A DNA stretch of 64,000 nt from positions 56,882,001-56,946,000 of the forward strand of contig CM077597.1 in assembly GCA_039654915.1 (NCBI GenBank). The letters run 5' to 3'. This DNA is from Aquilaria yunnanensis (lineage: Eukaryota; Streptophyta; Magnoliopsida; Malvales; Thymelaeaceae). This document shows positions 49,375 through 60,080 of the stretch, in pieces. Both the position numbers and the translations under genes were made by a program. The number at the start of each line of letters is the position of its first letter. Position 1 is the stretch's first letter. Below the pieces are notes generated by a model, which was not told the origin of the DNA, did not search any database, and was given only the letters and a program-made list of their open reading frames with translations.

Positions 49375-50790
49375 TGTTGGGTTTCGGGAGCCAAACAGCA
49401 CAGCGGAATTTAACCGAAACCCTCCAGGATCCAAGTGAAACGGGGTAAACCGGGTGTTCGAAAATTTCATACCTAATTTTCGGTTGAGATCTCTCACTCA
49501 ACTGTAGAGTCGAATCACAAAACCTGAACAGTTGACGTGTTCAGGCTCTCTATGGTATCCACACGAGCCTCACGGGATCACCACGCTTCCACCACGTCTC
49601 GGCAGATGCGTTTCTCTTGCGCTCGCAGTGCTAGCTTGCGTCCTCCAAGGAATTGCAAGAGAAGAGTGTGGCTGTCCTTTTGGGAGGCTAGGGCAAGGAG
49701 ACCTGCGAATTTCTCACTTAAAAGTTGTATTTATAGTGAGACTCAACTTCCAGGCCTAATGGGTTTCAAAGCCCTAATCCAATTAGGATTTAATTTCGGG
49801 CTTAATAATGGCTCAACTCCTTGGCCCATTATTAATACGAAATTAAAGTGAAACCATAACCCAAATAATTAGCCCATGCACTCTAATGATCCAAATAGCT
49901 CTACGTGTGCGACCCAATAGGCTCTTGCCACGTTGGCAATGATCATAAATCACATTTATGATCATAAGCAATGAGCGGTGTCTAGCAACACATCATTGCT
50001 ACCCAAGTGACAAGATTGTCGGTGAATCGACTAAACCTTTATGATCATCACCGATATATGCCATTGTCCCTTTGTCCAAGATATCAAGACTAAGCACGAG
50101 ACATGGAATGTGTCACTCTCGTATAGCCCAATCTTTGGTTTCTTGATTACCGAGTAGACTAACTTAAACTGATGACATTGATATCATATATCAACTCATC
50201 GGAGCATGGCCATGCATTTTCTAAGTCTCACTCTATCAAGGGGCCCAAAGATATCACTCCCGTTACATAGGAGGGACAAATCCCATCTTGATCATACAAA
50301 TCCCTTCGCATGATATGAGACATACCCAATGACCTCCTTCAAGTTCACTCAGTTACGAGCAACAAAGGAAAGTATCAAAGTATGTGACTCACATGTAGGG
50401 AACCTTGATGATCTTAGGTCGAAGGACTACATATACCATGATCACTATGAGAATCACTTATGACACTCATATAACGATCCATGAAGTGTTCTCATGGTGG
50501 GTCGGTCCAGTACACAAGTTCTCCAACTTGTACCCATATGTAGACTACATATCTCATATTAGTCTCCACATATGCTAGTCATTATGTATTATTGCAACCC
50601 GCTCCACAATAATACTAGACTAGGTACGTTTAAGAATATCATTATTCTAGGGTTACAATTATGTTTATTACGTTACGCAGAAACAAAACAACAAACAAAA
50701 TTGCTGGATTAATGCCTCAATAAAATATCATGACTCAATTTGCAAAAATACAATCATCTCATGATTGGCTTTTTGGGCACAACACTAACA
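49375..50790 (-). repeat. Copia 5' LTR (1416 bp)
   Basis: Same length as the 3' LTR. Sites that differ include CGCAGCGAA versus CACAGCGGA near the start and AGGGACGTTGA versus AGGTACGTTTA near the end. Confidence 0.95.
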
Positions 50791-50847
50791 CTTTTTACTT
50801 AGACAAATTTGTCCAACCTGTGCAATACAACTTTCCTACCAAACTTT

Positions 50848-53800
50848 TTAGGCATAGAATTTTTTCAAGGCCTCTGAGTGCCAAGTGTTTTTTAATTCTA
50901 TGCCTTCGGCATCGCCGAGCTTATAAACTCCTTTTCGTACTTCGGCAAGTACCAGGTAGGGTCATTCCCAATTTACGCGAAGTACCCCGTGGGACGGCTT
51001 TCGGGGTGCAAATGCAGCCTTTCGGAGAATGAGATCTCCCTTCTTTATTCCTTTTGGCCTGGCACGTAGGTTTATGGCTGCTGCCACTCTTTGCTGGAAA
51101 GCTTTTCTTCTCAGCTCAGCTACTTCTCTGTGTTCGCTGACGAGGTCGAGCTTGGTTCTCAGGCCGAGGTCATTTCCTTTTTCATCGAACACTTGGACTC
51201 GTATTGAAGGTTGTACTACCTCGACAGGGATGATGGCCTCTGTACCGAAGACGAGTGAAAAGGGCGTTTCCCCTGTGGCTCTTCGGGGTGTTGTTCGGTA
51301 ACTCCATAACACGCTTTGGAGTTCTCCTGGCCATTTCCCTTTTGCTTCCCTCAGTCTCTTTTTCAGACCATCTTTTATGGTCCTGTTAGATACTTCCACC
51401 TGCCCATTACTTTGGGGGTGAGCTACTGGGGCGAAGTGCATTTTTGTCCCAAGGTCGCTAATGAACTCTTGGAATCCTTTGTCTATGAACTGGGATCCAT
51501 TGTCCGCTACGAGTACCCTCGGTATGCCGAATCTGCATACGATGTTTTTCCATACGAACTTCTGCACTTCTTTTGCCGAGATAGTTGTCAGAGGTTCTGC
51601 CTCGACCCACTTAGAGAAATAGTCAACTGCTACTACGCAGAACTTTACGCCTCCAGGCGCCGTTAGGAGTGGCCCGATGAGATCTATGCCCTAAACTGTG
51701 AAGGGCCAAGGATAGTCTGTCGAGGTCACGAACTCCGAGGGTGTTCTTTGGATGTTCGCATGTCTCTGGCAACTACCACATTTCCGGACGAACTGCTTCG
51801 CGTCCTTTCTCAAGGTAGGCCAGAAGTATCCTTGGCGAAGTATCACTGCTGCTAGGGCGTCGGTTCCGATGTGCGAACCACAGGCACCTTCGTGAACTTC
51901 TTCGAGGATCATTTCAGTATCCTCTTCACTGACACACCTCTGTAGTGGATTTGCATATCCTTGCCGATATAGTTCTTCTCTAATTAAGAAGAAACGTCGG
52001 GAGCGCCTTCGCACTTTTGCGGCTTCGCTGGGGTCTTCGGGGAATGTGTTGGTTGCGAGATATGTTTTGATTGGTTCTTTCCATCCTTTCCTCGAGGTCG
52101 CTATGCTTAACATCGCGACGCTGGGGTGGCTTAGCACTTCGGTGCAAGTTTTGGACTTCGCCAACCAGTCTGCCTCAGCATTTTCTCGTCAGGGTACGTT
52201 CTCGATTTTCACGACGTCGAACTCCCGAATAAGCTTTGTTACCAACTCATGGTATTTCGCCAAGGTCGGGTCTTTCGCGCCATAGTCCCCTGCCATTTGC
52301 CGGACCACCAGCTGGGAATCACTATGGGCTTTCAAGTTTCTCACACCAATTTTTCTAGCCAGGCGTAATCCTGCTATGAGGGCCTCATACTCGTCCATAT
52401 TGTTGGTGGTGTTGAAATTGAACTTGATGGCCTTCATTACTTCTAGACCTTCGGGGCCTCTGATAATCACTCCAGCTCCCTGGTGTTCGGATCCTGAGGC
52501 CCCGTCAACATATAACGTCCATTCTGGCTCGTCTTCGCTCGAAAACGAATGTGCCTCCTCAGTGTTTGGTACTTCGGCGATGAAGTCTGCCAAAGCTTGA
52601 GCTTTTATAGCTTTCCGGGGTTCATACGTGATGTCGTGTTCGCCAAGCTCTATACACCACTTGGAAAGCCTTCCCGAGTGATCAACTTTCCTCATAACAT
52701 CCCGTAGAGGCAGGGTACTTCGGACGATAATGGGGTGAGCCTGAAAATATGGCCACAGCCTTCTCCCTGCAAGCACTAAGGCATATATAGCTTTTTGAAG
52801 CAAAGGGTACCTGACTTCAACGCCATGCAAGGACTTGCTGACATAGTAGACTGGCCATTGCTTTGGCCCTTCTTCTTTCACGAGGACTGAGCTCACAGCT
52901 TTTTCTGTGACGGCGAGGTATAATACGAGGGGCTCTCCCTCCTGAGGTTGCCGCAGGGTCGGCAGGCTGGCCAAGTAGACTTTGAGTTCTTCCTAGGCTT
53001 TTTGGCAATCTTCATCCCAAGGATGACCATTCCTTCCAAGGTCGCCTTCCATCTTTACTGCCTTTGTGAGGACTTTGAAGAAGGGTCGACACCTATCTCC
53101 GTACCTGGAAATAAACCTGCTCAGAGAGGTTATTCTTCCGGTGAGTCTTTGCACGTCTTTGACTGTGGCAGGAGTTCGGAATTCAAGCAGAGCCTTAATC
53201 TTCTCGGGGTTAGCATCGATGCCTCTTTCAGATACCATGTACCCAAGGAACTTTCCCGAGGTCACCCCGAAGATGCATTTCTCAAGATTAAGGCGGATCC
53301 CGAAGGCTCTGAGTTTTTGGAAGGTTTGCTCTAAATCTGCAACGTGGTAGCCAGGCAGTTTGCTTTTGACTATCATATCATCAACATACACCTCCATGTT
53401 CCTCCCCATTTGGTCTTTGAAGACTTTGTTCATCAGCCTCTGGTAGGTGGCTCCTGCATTTTTGAGTCCGAAGGGCATCCTGATATAGCAATATGTTCCT
53501 CCCTCAGTGATGAAGGCAGTCTTCTCTTCATCTTCGGGGTTCATCCTTATCTGCTGATATCCACTGAAAGCGTCCAGGAAACTTAGGAGCCCGTACTCGG
53601 CAGTTGAGTCTACCAGTTGGTCTATTGGCGGAAGCGGATATGAATCTTTCGAGCAAGCATCGTTCAAATTTCTGAAGTCGATGTACATCCGGAGCTTACT
53701 ACTTCCTTGTTTTGTGGCAATTACCACGTTGCTTAGCCATTCGGAGTAGTTTACCTCCCAGATAATGCTAGCGTCTATCAGACGCTGGACTTCGGTCTTG

Positions 53801-56175
53801 ACGAAGTCACTTTTGTGAGCTGAGATGCTCTGTTTCTTTTGCCGGACAGGTTTTATTTCCGGACTCGCTTTGAGGCTATGCTGGATTACGCGAGGGTTTA
53901 CCCCTGGCATGTCCTTCGGCGAGTAGGCGAACAGATCTTTATTTGCGAGCAGAAAAGATACAAGTTTTTCCTTGTCTCCTTCGGCCATGCTTTTCCCTAT
54001 TCGGGTATTATGGCCTGGGACAAGCTCTACTTCTTCTGTTTCCGCTTTTAAGGGATCTTCTGCCTCGCCCCTTTCCAGCTCTTTTGCTTCTACAGCATGT
54101 GCTAAGTTGCTTGCTGGAGCCTTTCGTGCTCTGACGAACACCTTTCTCACCTCACCTTGATCAATGAAGATCTTTGCGTCTCCTTCCTTGGTGGCGAAGG
54201 TGACGGTCAAGTACTTTACATCTGGACGAATGTACAGATTTCCCTGTGTCTGTCTGCCGAGGATGGCGTTGTATGACGAAGGAACGTCCATGACTATGAA
54301 TCTTGCCATGGTAGAGGCGAACAACTCAGCAGTTCCTTTCTCCGAAGTTCCTTTGATCATCAAGGGGAGGTCGATCCACCTGAGGACAGGTAGCTCAGAT
54401 GGTCCTACGCCGAACGTGGGTGAAGTAACAGCCTTGAGGTCACTCCTGGATACGCCCAAGCTTGGCTGCAAATGTGAGAACAAGTCGTCTGCGTTTGACC
54501 CATCGTCCAGCAGTACCCTCTTGACGTCCCAGTTTCCTATCCTCGCCATTATCAGCAATGGATCATCATGGGGAAATACGATGGTGGAGCCATCCTCGCG
54601 GGCTAATTTTTTCGTTAGGCTCTGATATTCCATCACCGCTATCTCTCTGGCCCTTCTTTTTCTTTCCGAGGATGGAAGTCCGGTTGTGATCGTCTGTATT
54701 ACTCCTGCCGAAGGTGGAGGACGCCTTCTCGGACTTCGGTTCCTTCGCCTGTCTGAATCGTAATCCTCATCATCGGGCTTTCCTTCTTCCTCTTTTTTCC
54801 CCTTCGGGGAAGGCATTCTCAAATAACGCCGAAGCTAGCCCTGCTTTATCAGTGATTCAATGTACTTTTTCAACTGAAAGCAGTCTTCGGTGTCATGACC
54901 GTGATCACAGTGGAACTGACAGAACTTCTTCATGTTCCTTCTGTTGTCAGCAGTCATGCCCCTCGGTCGTTGGATTTGAGGCCCCTGTTTTTCTAACGCC
55001 ATGAGCATGTTAGCCCTCGTGGTGCTCAGAGGTGTAAAGTTTTGAGGCTTCCTTCCTCCTACTCGCATTCTCCGAGGTCGGCCTAACTGTTCCGTTGGAC
55101 ACCAGGCTTGCTGGCTGGATCCTTCGCCACGAGTGTGAATATGGTCAGCCTTCGGTCCAGTCATTGTCAGCTCTTCAGCTGTCATATGTTGTTCAGCCCT
55201 TCGGTAGAATTCTCCCAGCGTGTCCGGGGGATCTTTGGAGAATTCGTAAAACAAGTGCGAATCCCTCCGGAGGCCCCTCGTCATGGCGAGGATGCGGATT
55301 TCGGGACGAAAGTCCGGAACACAGAGAGCTTCTCTGTTGAACCTCTCGACATAGTCACGGATGGTCTCCCCGTTTCTTTGTGCTATGTCAAACATCTGGA
55401 CGGGCATCTTTGCCGTGGGCTTGCTCCCAATAAACTGTTGGGTGAACGCTGTGGACAGCTCCTGGAACCCCCTGATGTTTCCGGGAGGCAGGGAATTGTA
55501 CCAGGCAGTTGCTGGTCCTGCGAGGCTGACTTCAAAGCACTTGCAGAGTGTAGCATCATCAGCCCCGTGTAGCACCATGCTGCGTTTGTACTTTGTTAGG
55601 TGGGCCTGGGGATCAGTCCGACCCTCATAGGTCTCTAGCTGAGGTAGCCTGAAGTCACTTGGCATGGCCGCCTCGACCACTGTTCGGGCGAAAGGAGTTT
55701 CATCTCCAGAGACGGTTTCAGTTAGTCTGGCCCAAACAGGCTTGCGTGCCACCTGCTGTTCCACTCTCTCCAGTCTTGCCAAGACTTTCTCCAGCAGGAG
55801 CGTAGCACTGGGCTCCTCTTCCTGGTGCTTGGAGGTTCTTTGGTAAAAGGACTGTTGCCGTCTCTTCGGGGAGCGACTTCGGTGCCGAGTTGAGGGGGAC
55901 CTTGCCTCTGGCGACAAACTTCTTCTGGACGGGACTTCGGGTCGTTCAGTCCTCGCTTTTTCCGCCAGCCGAGCTCCGAGGGGCAAGTTATCTGTCGAGG
56001 ACTCTTCCCGTGGCTCCCCGCTTCCCGAGCTATGATGGGTTGCCCTTGGGCTTTTCTCCCGAGGTCGTGCTGGCGAAGTGGGTTTTTGCGCCTGGGCTGG
56101 TTGCGGCCACCTTCGGTTTATCTGTTGTGTCATTTCAGCCACAACAGAAAGCTGAAAGTCTCGTAAAAAACCCAT
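50848..56175 (-). pseudogene. Tat-B gag-pol, one frame broken by five stops
   Basis: The start chosen is the Met at 56175 (MGFLRDFQLSVVAEM); an upstream in-frame Met at 56376 lies in the LTR and overlaps the primer site. A single frame runs to the stop at 50848, interrupted by stops at 54835, 52993, 52189, 51691 and 50962. Gag has GPATAWYNSLPPG and a Cys/His motif (FCQFHCDHGHDTEDC). Protease has VLLDDGSNADDLF. Reverse transcriptase has FLDAFSGYQQIRM and YVDDMIVKSK, and a first RNase H follows. A second, archaeal-type RNase H has YVDGAS, MDEYEAL (Ala-to-Asp before the Glu) and SDSQLVV. Integrase has CGSCQR, VADNGSQFIDKG and QSNGQVEVSNR. No frameshift was seen, so this is the best template for the family. 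Four of the five stops are C-to-T or G-to-A relative to Tat-A. Confidence 0.92.
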
Positions 56176-56326
56176 GGTGATGACAAGAGGGCGTTCCTCT
56201 TCAGGCAAGGAAGTCTCTGGGGGACTTTCTTCGGTAGCTGGTTGGGTCTCAGGCGCGGACGGGGACTTCGGGAGTCCTTTGTCCTTCGAACGCCGAGTTT
56301 CGACAACAGCTACCTGGGAGTAGTTT

Positions 56327-56344
56327 CCCACAGACGGCGCCAAA
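56327..56344 (-). promoter_or_regulatory. Tat-B primer binding site
   Basis: Minus-strand TGGCGCCGTCTGTGGGAA starts about three bases after the LTR end. It has the TGG start of a tRNA 3' complement and is conserved with Tat-A apart from one base. The tRNA was not assigned. Confidence 0.7.
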
Positions 56345-57316
56345 TGATGCCCCAAGGCATCTTCGTTTGCTGTCATGTTGACAGGTGGAGAGACTTCCTG
56401 AGGAGGCGAGCGCCTGGAGCTCTGGTTTCCCAGCTGAGCGTGCCTGAAAAGCTCAAAGAAGAGGTTAGGAGGTCCCCGGTTTGCTTTTCCGGGGAGGACC
56501 CTCCGACGCCCAAGTCAGTTTTCTGAGTGAAAGTGGAGGAAGAACACTAAGGGATCAAGTGTCTTGCCTGTTTTGTGCTTTCTCAGAGGGAGGAAAATGC
56601 CCATCCTTTGCCCCGTCCCATTTCCTAGTATTTATAGGAGTAGCTGGTCCGTTCAGATCATGACACGTGTTCGGTCGGATTTGATCTGTAGTTTTGGACC
56701 TAGGGGACAGGCAGCCGTTTGCAGCCTCCTTTAGCCCGGGACCTGGACAGGTTGTGTCAGGACTGGGGCGGCTGCGGTGTGTCAGTTCGCCGTTCAGATG
56801 TGACGTGTAGGGCTTGTGGGCGACATGTCGGAGGCTCCTTAAATGCTCATACCGTACTCCCGAGGTCCCCTGGGCGAGGTCGCCCTTCGGTGCGTGCACC
56901 CTCTTCGGATTCTATCCGTCCTTCGGTGCGAGCACCTCCTTCGGGATCTATCCCATAGTTCTGGGAGTTCCCTTGATGAACACCTTCTTCGGGACTCACA
57001 CCCATAGTTAGGGGATTCCCTTGTTCAGGTGTTTCTTGTTCGGGGAAGATCCTCTTCAGGGCCTCTGCCTTCGGGGAGATTCTTCCTTGCTTCAGAGAGA
57101 TGGCTCTCTTACCCGAAGGCGGTCAGTTTGGCCCCTCGATGGAGACGGTGTTGTCCTCGGAATTCCTGACGACCTAACCGAAGTCTCGAGCTCATAGTGT
57201 TTGACTTCGCACCTTCCGAGGTCAGTAAAAAGATCCTCTCTTGGGTGACGTCAGACTCCTCGGCCAATATTCTGGCAGGGAGTTACTACCGAGGAGGCAA
57301 TAGCCTTTGGCTATCA
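56345..57316 (-). repeat. Tat-B 5' LTR (972 bp)
   Basis: Equal in length to the 3' LTR. A TATA box (minus CTATAAATACTAGG) lies near 56628-56640. CTTCGG hexamers cluster at plus 56883-57075, within U3. Confidence 0.93.
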
Positions 57317-58552
57317 GTTACATTGCCAATTGAATCCAAGTGCTACCATTACTAAGTTTCTCCATGAAACTTACTCCCCTCAATTATGTCATTTCAGGTC
57401 AAGCAGAAACATCACCTTCAAACTAACCTTTGTGGTTTGATTTTTCATCTGAAATTTCAGGTACATGAACTTCCACATTTCTAGTTGTGATATGGAAATT
57501 TTGGTGATTTTAGGAGCACATTTGGTATTTTTAATGGTGGTACTTATTGTGTTGTGCAGCAGCTGTCCAGCATCCTGTTTTTGGAGTCCATTGTGTCTCA
57601 GGACCTCCTGTAACCTAGGGTGGGTATTTAGCTGAGTTAAGACCATATTGTAGTGAATGTATGCATGTATATGTAGTATATGTAAAATGAGACAAGTCTA
57701 GGAACATTTGAGTAATATTTTGGCTATGTAAGTGATGTGGTGCAGAGCTGCCTAAGTGTGAATGATTGGCTGCTTACTTGTAAATTATATTTTGACCACA
57801 TAAAGTTGTTAAAAGAAAGGGAATGTAATTCCTATGTGTAATGGACATATATGGGATAGCCTTGGAGGGCTTTCCCCTTGTGAATGAAGTGTTTGCATGG
57901 TTTGGAAAAATTGTATGGGCAAAATGGTCCAAAAGTTGCCAGAATTTCGACTCTAGACATAAAGTTTAATATCTCCCTGTGTAGAATGAATCTTGGTATG
58001 AAACTTTGACCACACATCGAGGACATCTAGAGGGTTAACGGGGATTTGGAATTTCTGGATTTAGACCGCTGTAGCCAAAGATATACTGTTCGTTTGGTCA
58101 GAATTTTGTAACCAACTTAAAAAATCCATAACTTGGTCCATAGGTGGGCTATTGATGTAAAAAAAAATTCCTTGGTTTTATCTAAGTCTCCAATTAATAA
58201 TGGAGGAAAGAAAAAATGGGGTTATGAGGCTAGAATGATACAGTTGATTAGTGGAAGTTACAGGTGCAGTAGCTGGCCACTAGATCTTAACAAGATTGCC
58301 TAATGTGTGGAAGGCAAAACTAAGACTTGTGCTAGTGTTTTCCTTCTTTGCTGCCATGGTGTGCATGAAATGTGAATATGTGTGTGATGGTTGGACCAAT
58401 ATGCATGTATTTACATAGTGCCCAAGAGGGCCACTTGGATATGCACACTAAGGGTAGTGTTCTGATGGCCTACAGAACATTACCAATCCTGGGAGTCTAA
58501 ATGCACAGTTTTGGCAGCATAACTGGACTACCCCGGAGTGGGTAATAGAAGT

Positions 58553-58564
58553 TGGTATCAGAGC
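58553..58564 (+). promoter_or_regulatory. Del-A primer binding site (initiator-Met tRNA)
   Basis: TGGTATCAGAGC lies five bases after the LTR end GGTAATA. It is the initiator-Met tRNA complement typical of plant chromoviruses. Confidence 0.93.
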
Positions 58565-58699
58565 ATGGTTTATACATGTACATTGCATATAGTTGGCATT
58601 CCATGCATCTACATATATGAACTCAGTTTGGTCAGCTGCTAGTGTCAAGTACCATTGAAATACCTATGATCTTTATATGTGCTCTATGATGAATCATCA

Positions 58700-60080
58700 A
58701 TGTCGGAAGTAAACATGGTTGCGACAAGGAGAGGGGAACCACCCCGAAGGCCTCCTACTAATTCTAGGAAATAAGGAAATGGACAGAATAGAGGGAATCA
58801 GGGGCAACAGGGGGTACCAAACCCTGAAGTGCCTCAGGTTTGGTTAGAGCTTCAGAGGAACTTAGCTCTAATCAATGAAAACTTAATGAGGCTGATTCAA
58901 GGACAACAACATGGAGTCCAAGTAGCTCCAGCAGAACCAGTTCGCAATGTATAGCTACAGCCAGAAGAGGATACTAGGAACACATCTGAATATGTTCCTT
59001 CTGGAAGCTTAGAAGACACAAATGATGAGACCATTGAGGTGGAAGATGAGGATAGGAGAAATCCAAGAGGCAGAAGAGTAAGATCTGAGATTGGTCAGGT
59101 GTCGAGGACCAATCCCTCAGTCTATGACCATTCCTGCACTAGGAATGAGATTGAGGAAGGTCGTGAGAGAAGATCCAGTAGAAGGCAGAGAGATCATAGA
59201 TAGCATCACCATACAGAGGACTCTCATAGATCCAGGAGACATAAATCAGAGGATCTAGAGGGCCTAGATGAGGTCAGACTGTCGGAGAGGTTCCAAGGCC
59301 TAAGACCTCCACAGTTTGATGGAAGAGCTGGGCCAGAGAGAGCTGAGGAGTGGTTAATCTTCATAGAAAAGATGTTTGAGAGGATGCCACTCAGCTTCAC
59401 CAAGAAGGTGTCACTGGCTACTTACAACTTGGTAGGCAGTGCAGAGATGTGGTGGAGAAACACTAGAGACAGGTATGCTTTCCAGAAAGGCAGAAGGTCA
59501 GGAAGAGATATTGAGATGAGCTGGCTAGAGTTCAAACAGCTATTCCAGGAACAGTACATCAGTGATGCCATCAAGGATATGAAGCAAGCTGAATTTGATG
59601 CTCAAAGGCAGGGCAACCTCAGTGTCCTAGAGTATGAGCACAAATTCAATCAGTTGGTGAGGTATACTCCTCAATATCATGGATTGGAGGAATTGAAGGC
59701 CAAAAAATTTGTCAGAGGCCTAATGTCAGACATTAGAAAGGCTGTTAGACCTTTTGGAGTAGTTACATACTATGACGCAGTGCAGAAAGCTCTATTAGTA
59801 GAGCAATAGGAGTATGAGACTAAGTACTTTCCCAGTGGACCAGGGGAAAGTAGTCAGGCAGGAGGCAAGCAGAAGAAGGCACCACAAGGCAAAGGAATTG
59901 CCAAGAATTCTCATCTTGGTGGTGAGGGCATGGTTAAGGGCAAGTTCCCTAGCCTAAGGTGCCCTTAATGCAAGAAGTTTCATTGGAAGAAACCTTGCTA
60001 TTTTGACACCCAAGTGTGTCTAAGATGTGGATCCATGGATCATTGGATCAAAGACTGCCCACAGGTTCCCACAGGTTCAA
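58700..60080 (+). pseudogene. Del-A gag, broken
   Basis: The likely start is ATG at 58700 (MSEVNMVATRRGEPP). The frame has stops at 58772, 58952, 59201, 59807 and 59966. An open stretch 59372-59809 gives the chromovirus gag core, with AEMWWRNTRDRYAF, MSWLEFKQLFQEQYIS and LSVLEYEHKFNQLVRYTP. Two Cys/His motifs follow, one interrupted by the stop at 59966 and one intact, CLRCGSMDHWIKDC (near 60016-60057). A 10-bp direct repeat (60061-60070 and 60071-60080) just after the knuckle shifts the frame into that of pol. Gag would form the particle and bind element RNA; this copy cannot be translated as a whole. Confidence 0.85.

Larger units (their letters stand above)
42477..50790 (-). mobile_element. 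Complete Ty1/copia retrotransposon (8314 bp), TSD CTTTT
   Basis: Both LTRs are 1416 bp (42477-43892 and 49375-50790) with 11 mismatches counted by eye, about 0.8%. CTTTT flanks it exactly (42472-42476 and 50791-50795). In element sense the primer site TGGTATCAGAGC (minus, plus 49362-49373) follows the 5' LTR. Then come a ~1.5-kb leader, one long polyprotein, and a polypurine-like tract AGTGCAAGTGGGAGAT before the 3' LTR. It is inserted in the 3' region of Tat-B, between the ends of the two Tat genes, in the same sense as Tat-B. A single nonsense codon late in RNase H is the only lesion I found. Confidence 0.96.
37936..57316 (-). mobile_element. Tat-B: Tat/Grande-like Ty3/gypsy retrotransposon, recent, TSD GTTAC
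   Basis: LTRs of 972 bp at 37936-38907 and 56345-57316 differ at about 13 sites by eye. An exact TSD GTTAC flanks the element. The net length without the nested copia element is about 11.06 kb. In element sense (minus): 5' LTR, primer site, gag-pol (56175-50848), 3' region with the antisense gene (39734-42179, plus), polypurine tract (minus GGAGGGGGGCCTG at 38908-38920) and 3' LTR. Despite low LTR divergence both genes are broken, so this copy would have depended on proteins from others or died soon after insertion. Confidence 0.93.
36727..58547 (+). repeat. Del-A 5' LTR, split by Tat-B
   Basis: It starts TGTTACCACC and ends GGTAATA (a C-to-T change in the usual GGTAACA). Tat-B sits between 37935 and 57322, with GTTAC repeated on both sides (37931-37935 and 57317-57321). 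The stretches 36727-37935 and 57322-58547 contain only LTR sequence with no gene. The Del hairpin lies near 57350-57370 with loop TCCAT. Confidence 0.9.

Noticed and set aside
22426..49851. Near-identical ~104-codon open frames at 22426-22740, 42639-42953 and 49537-49851
   Set aside because: All lie at the same place in copia LTR copies, across the TATA box and R region. Their similarity reflects LTR identity, not coding selection.
49362..58564. TGGTATCAGAGC sites as parts of tRNA genes
   Set aside because: They sit directly after LTR ends and lack any cloverleaf around them; they are primer binding sites.
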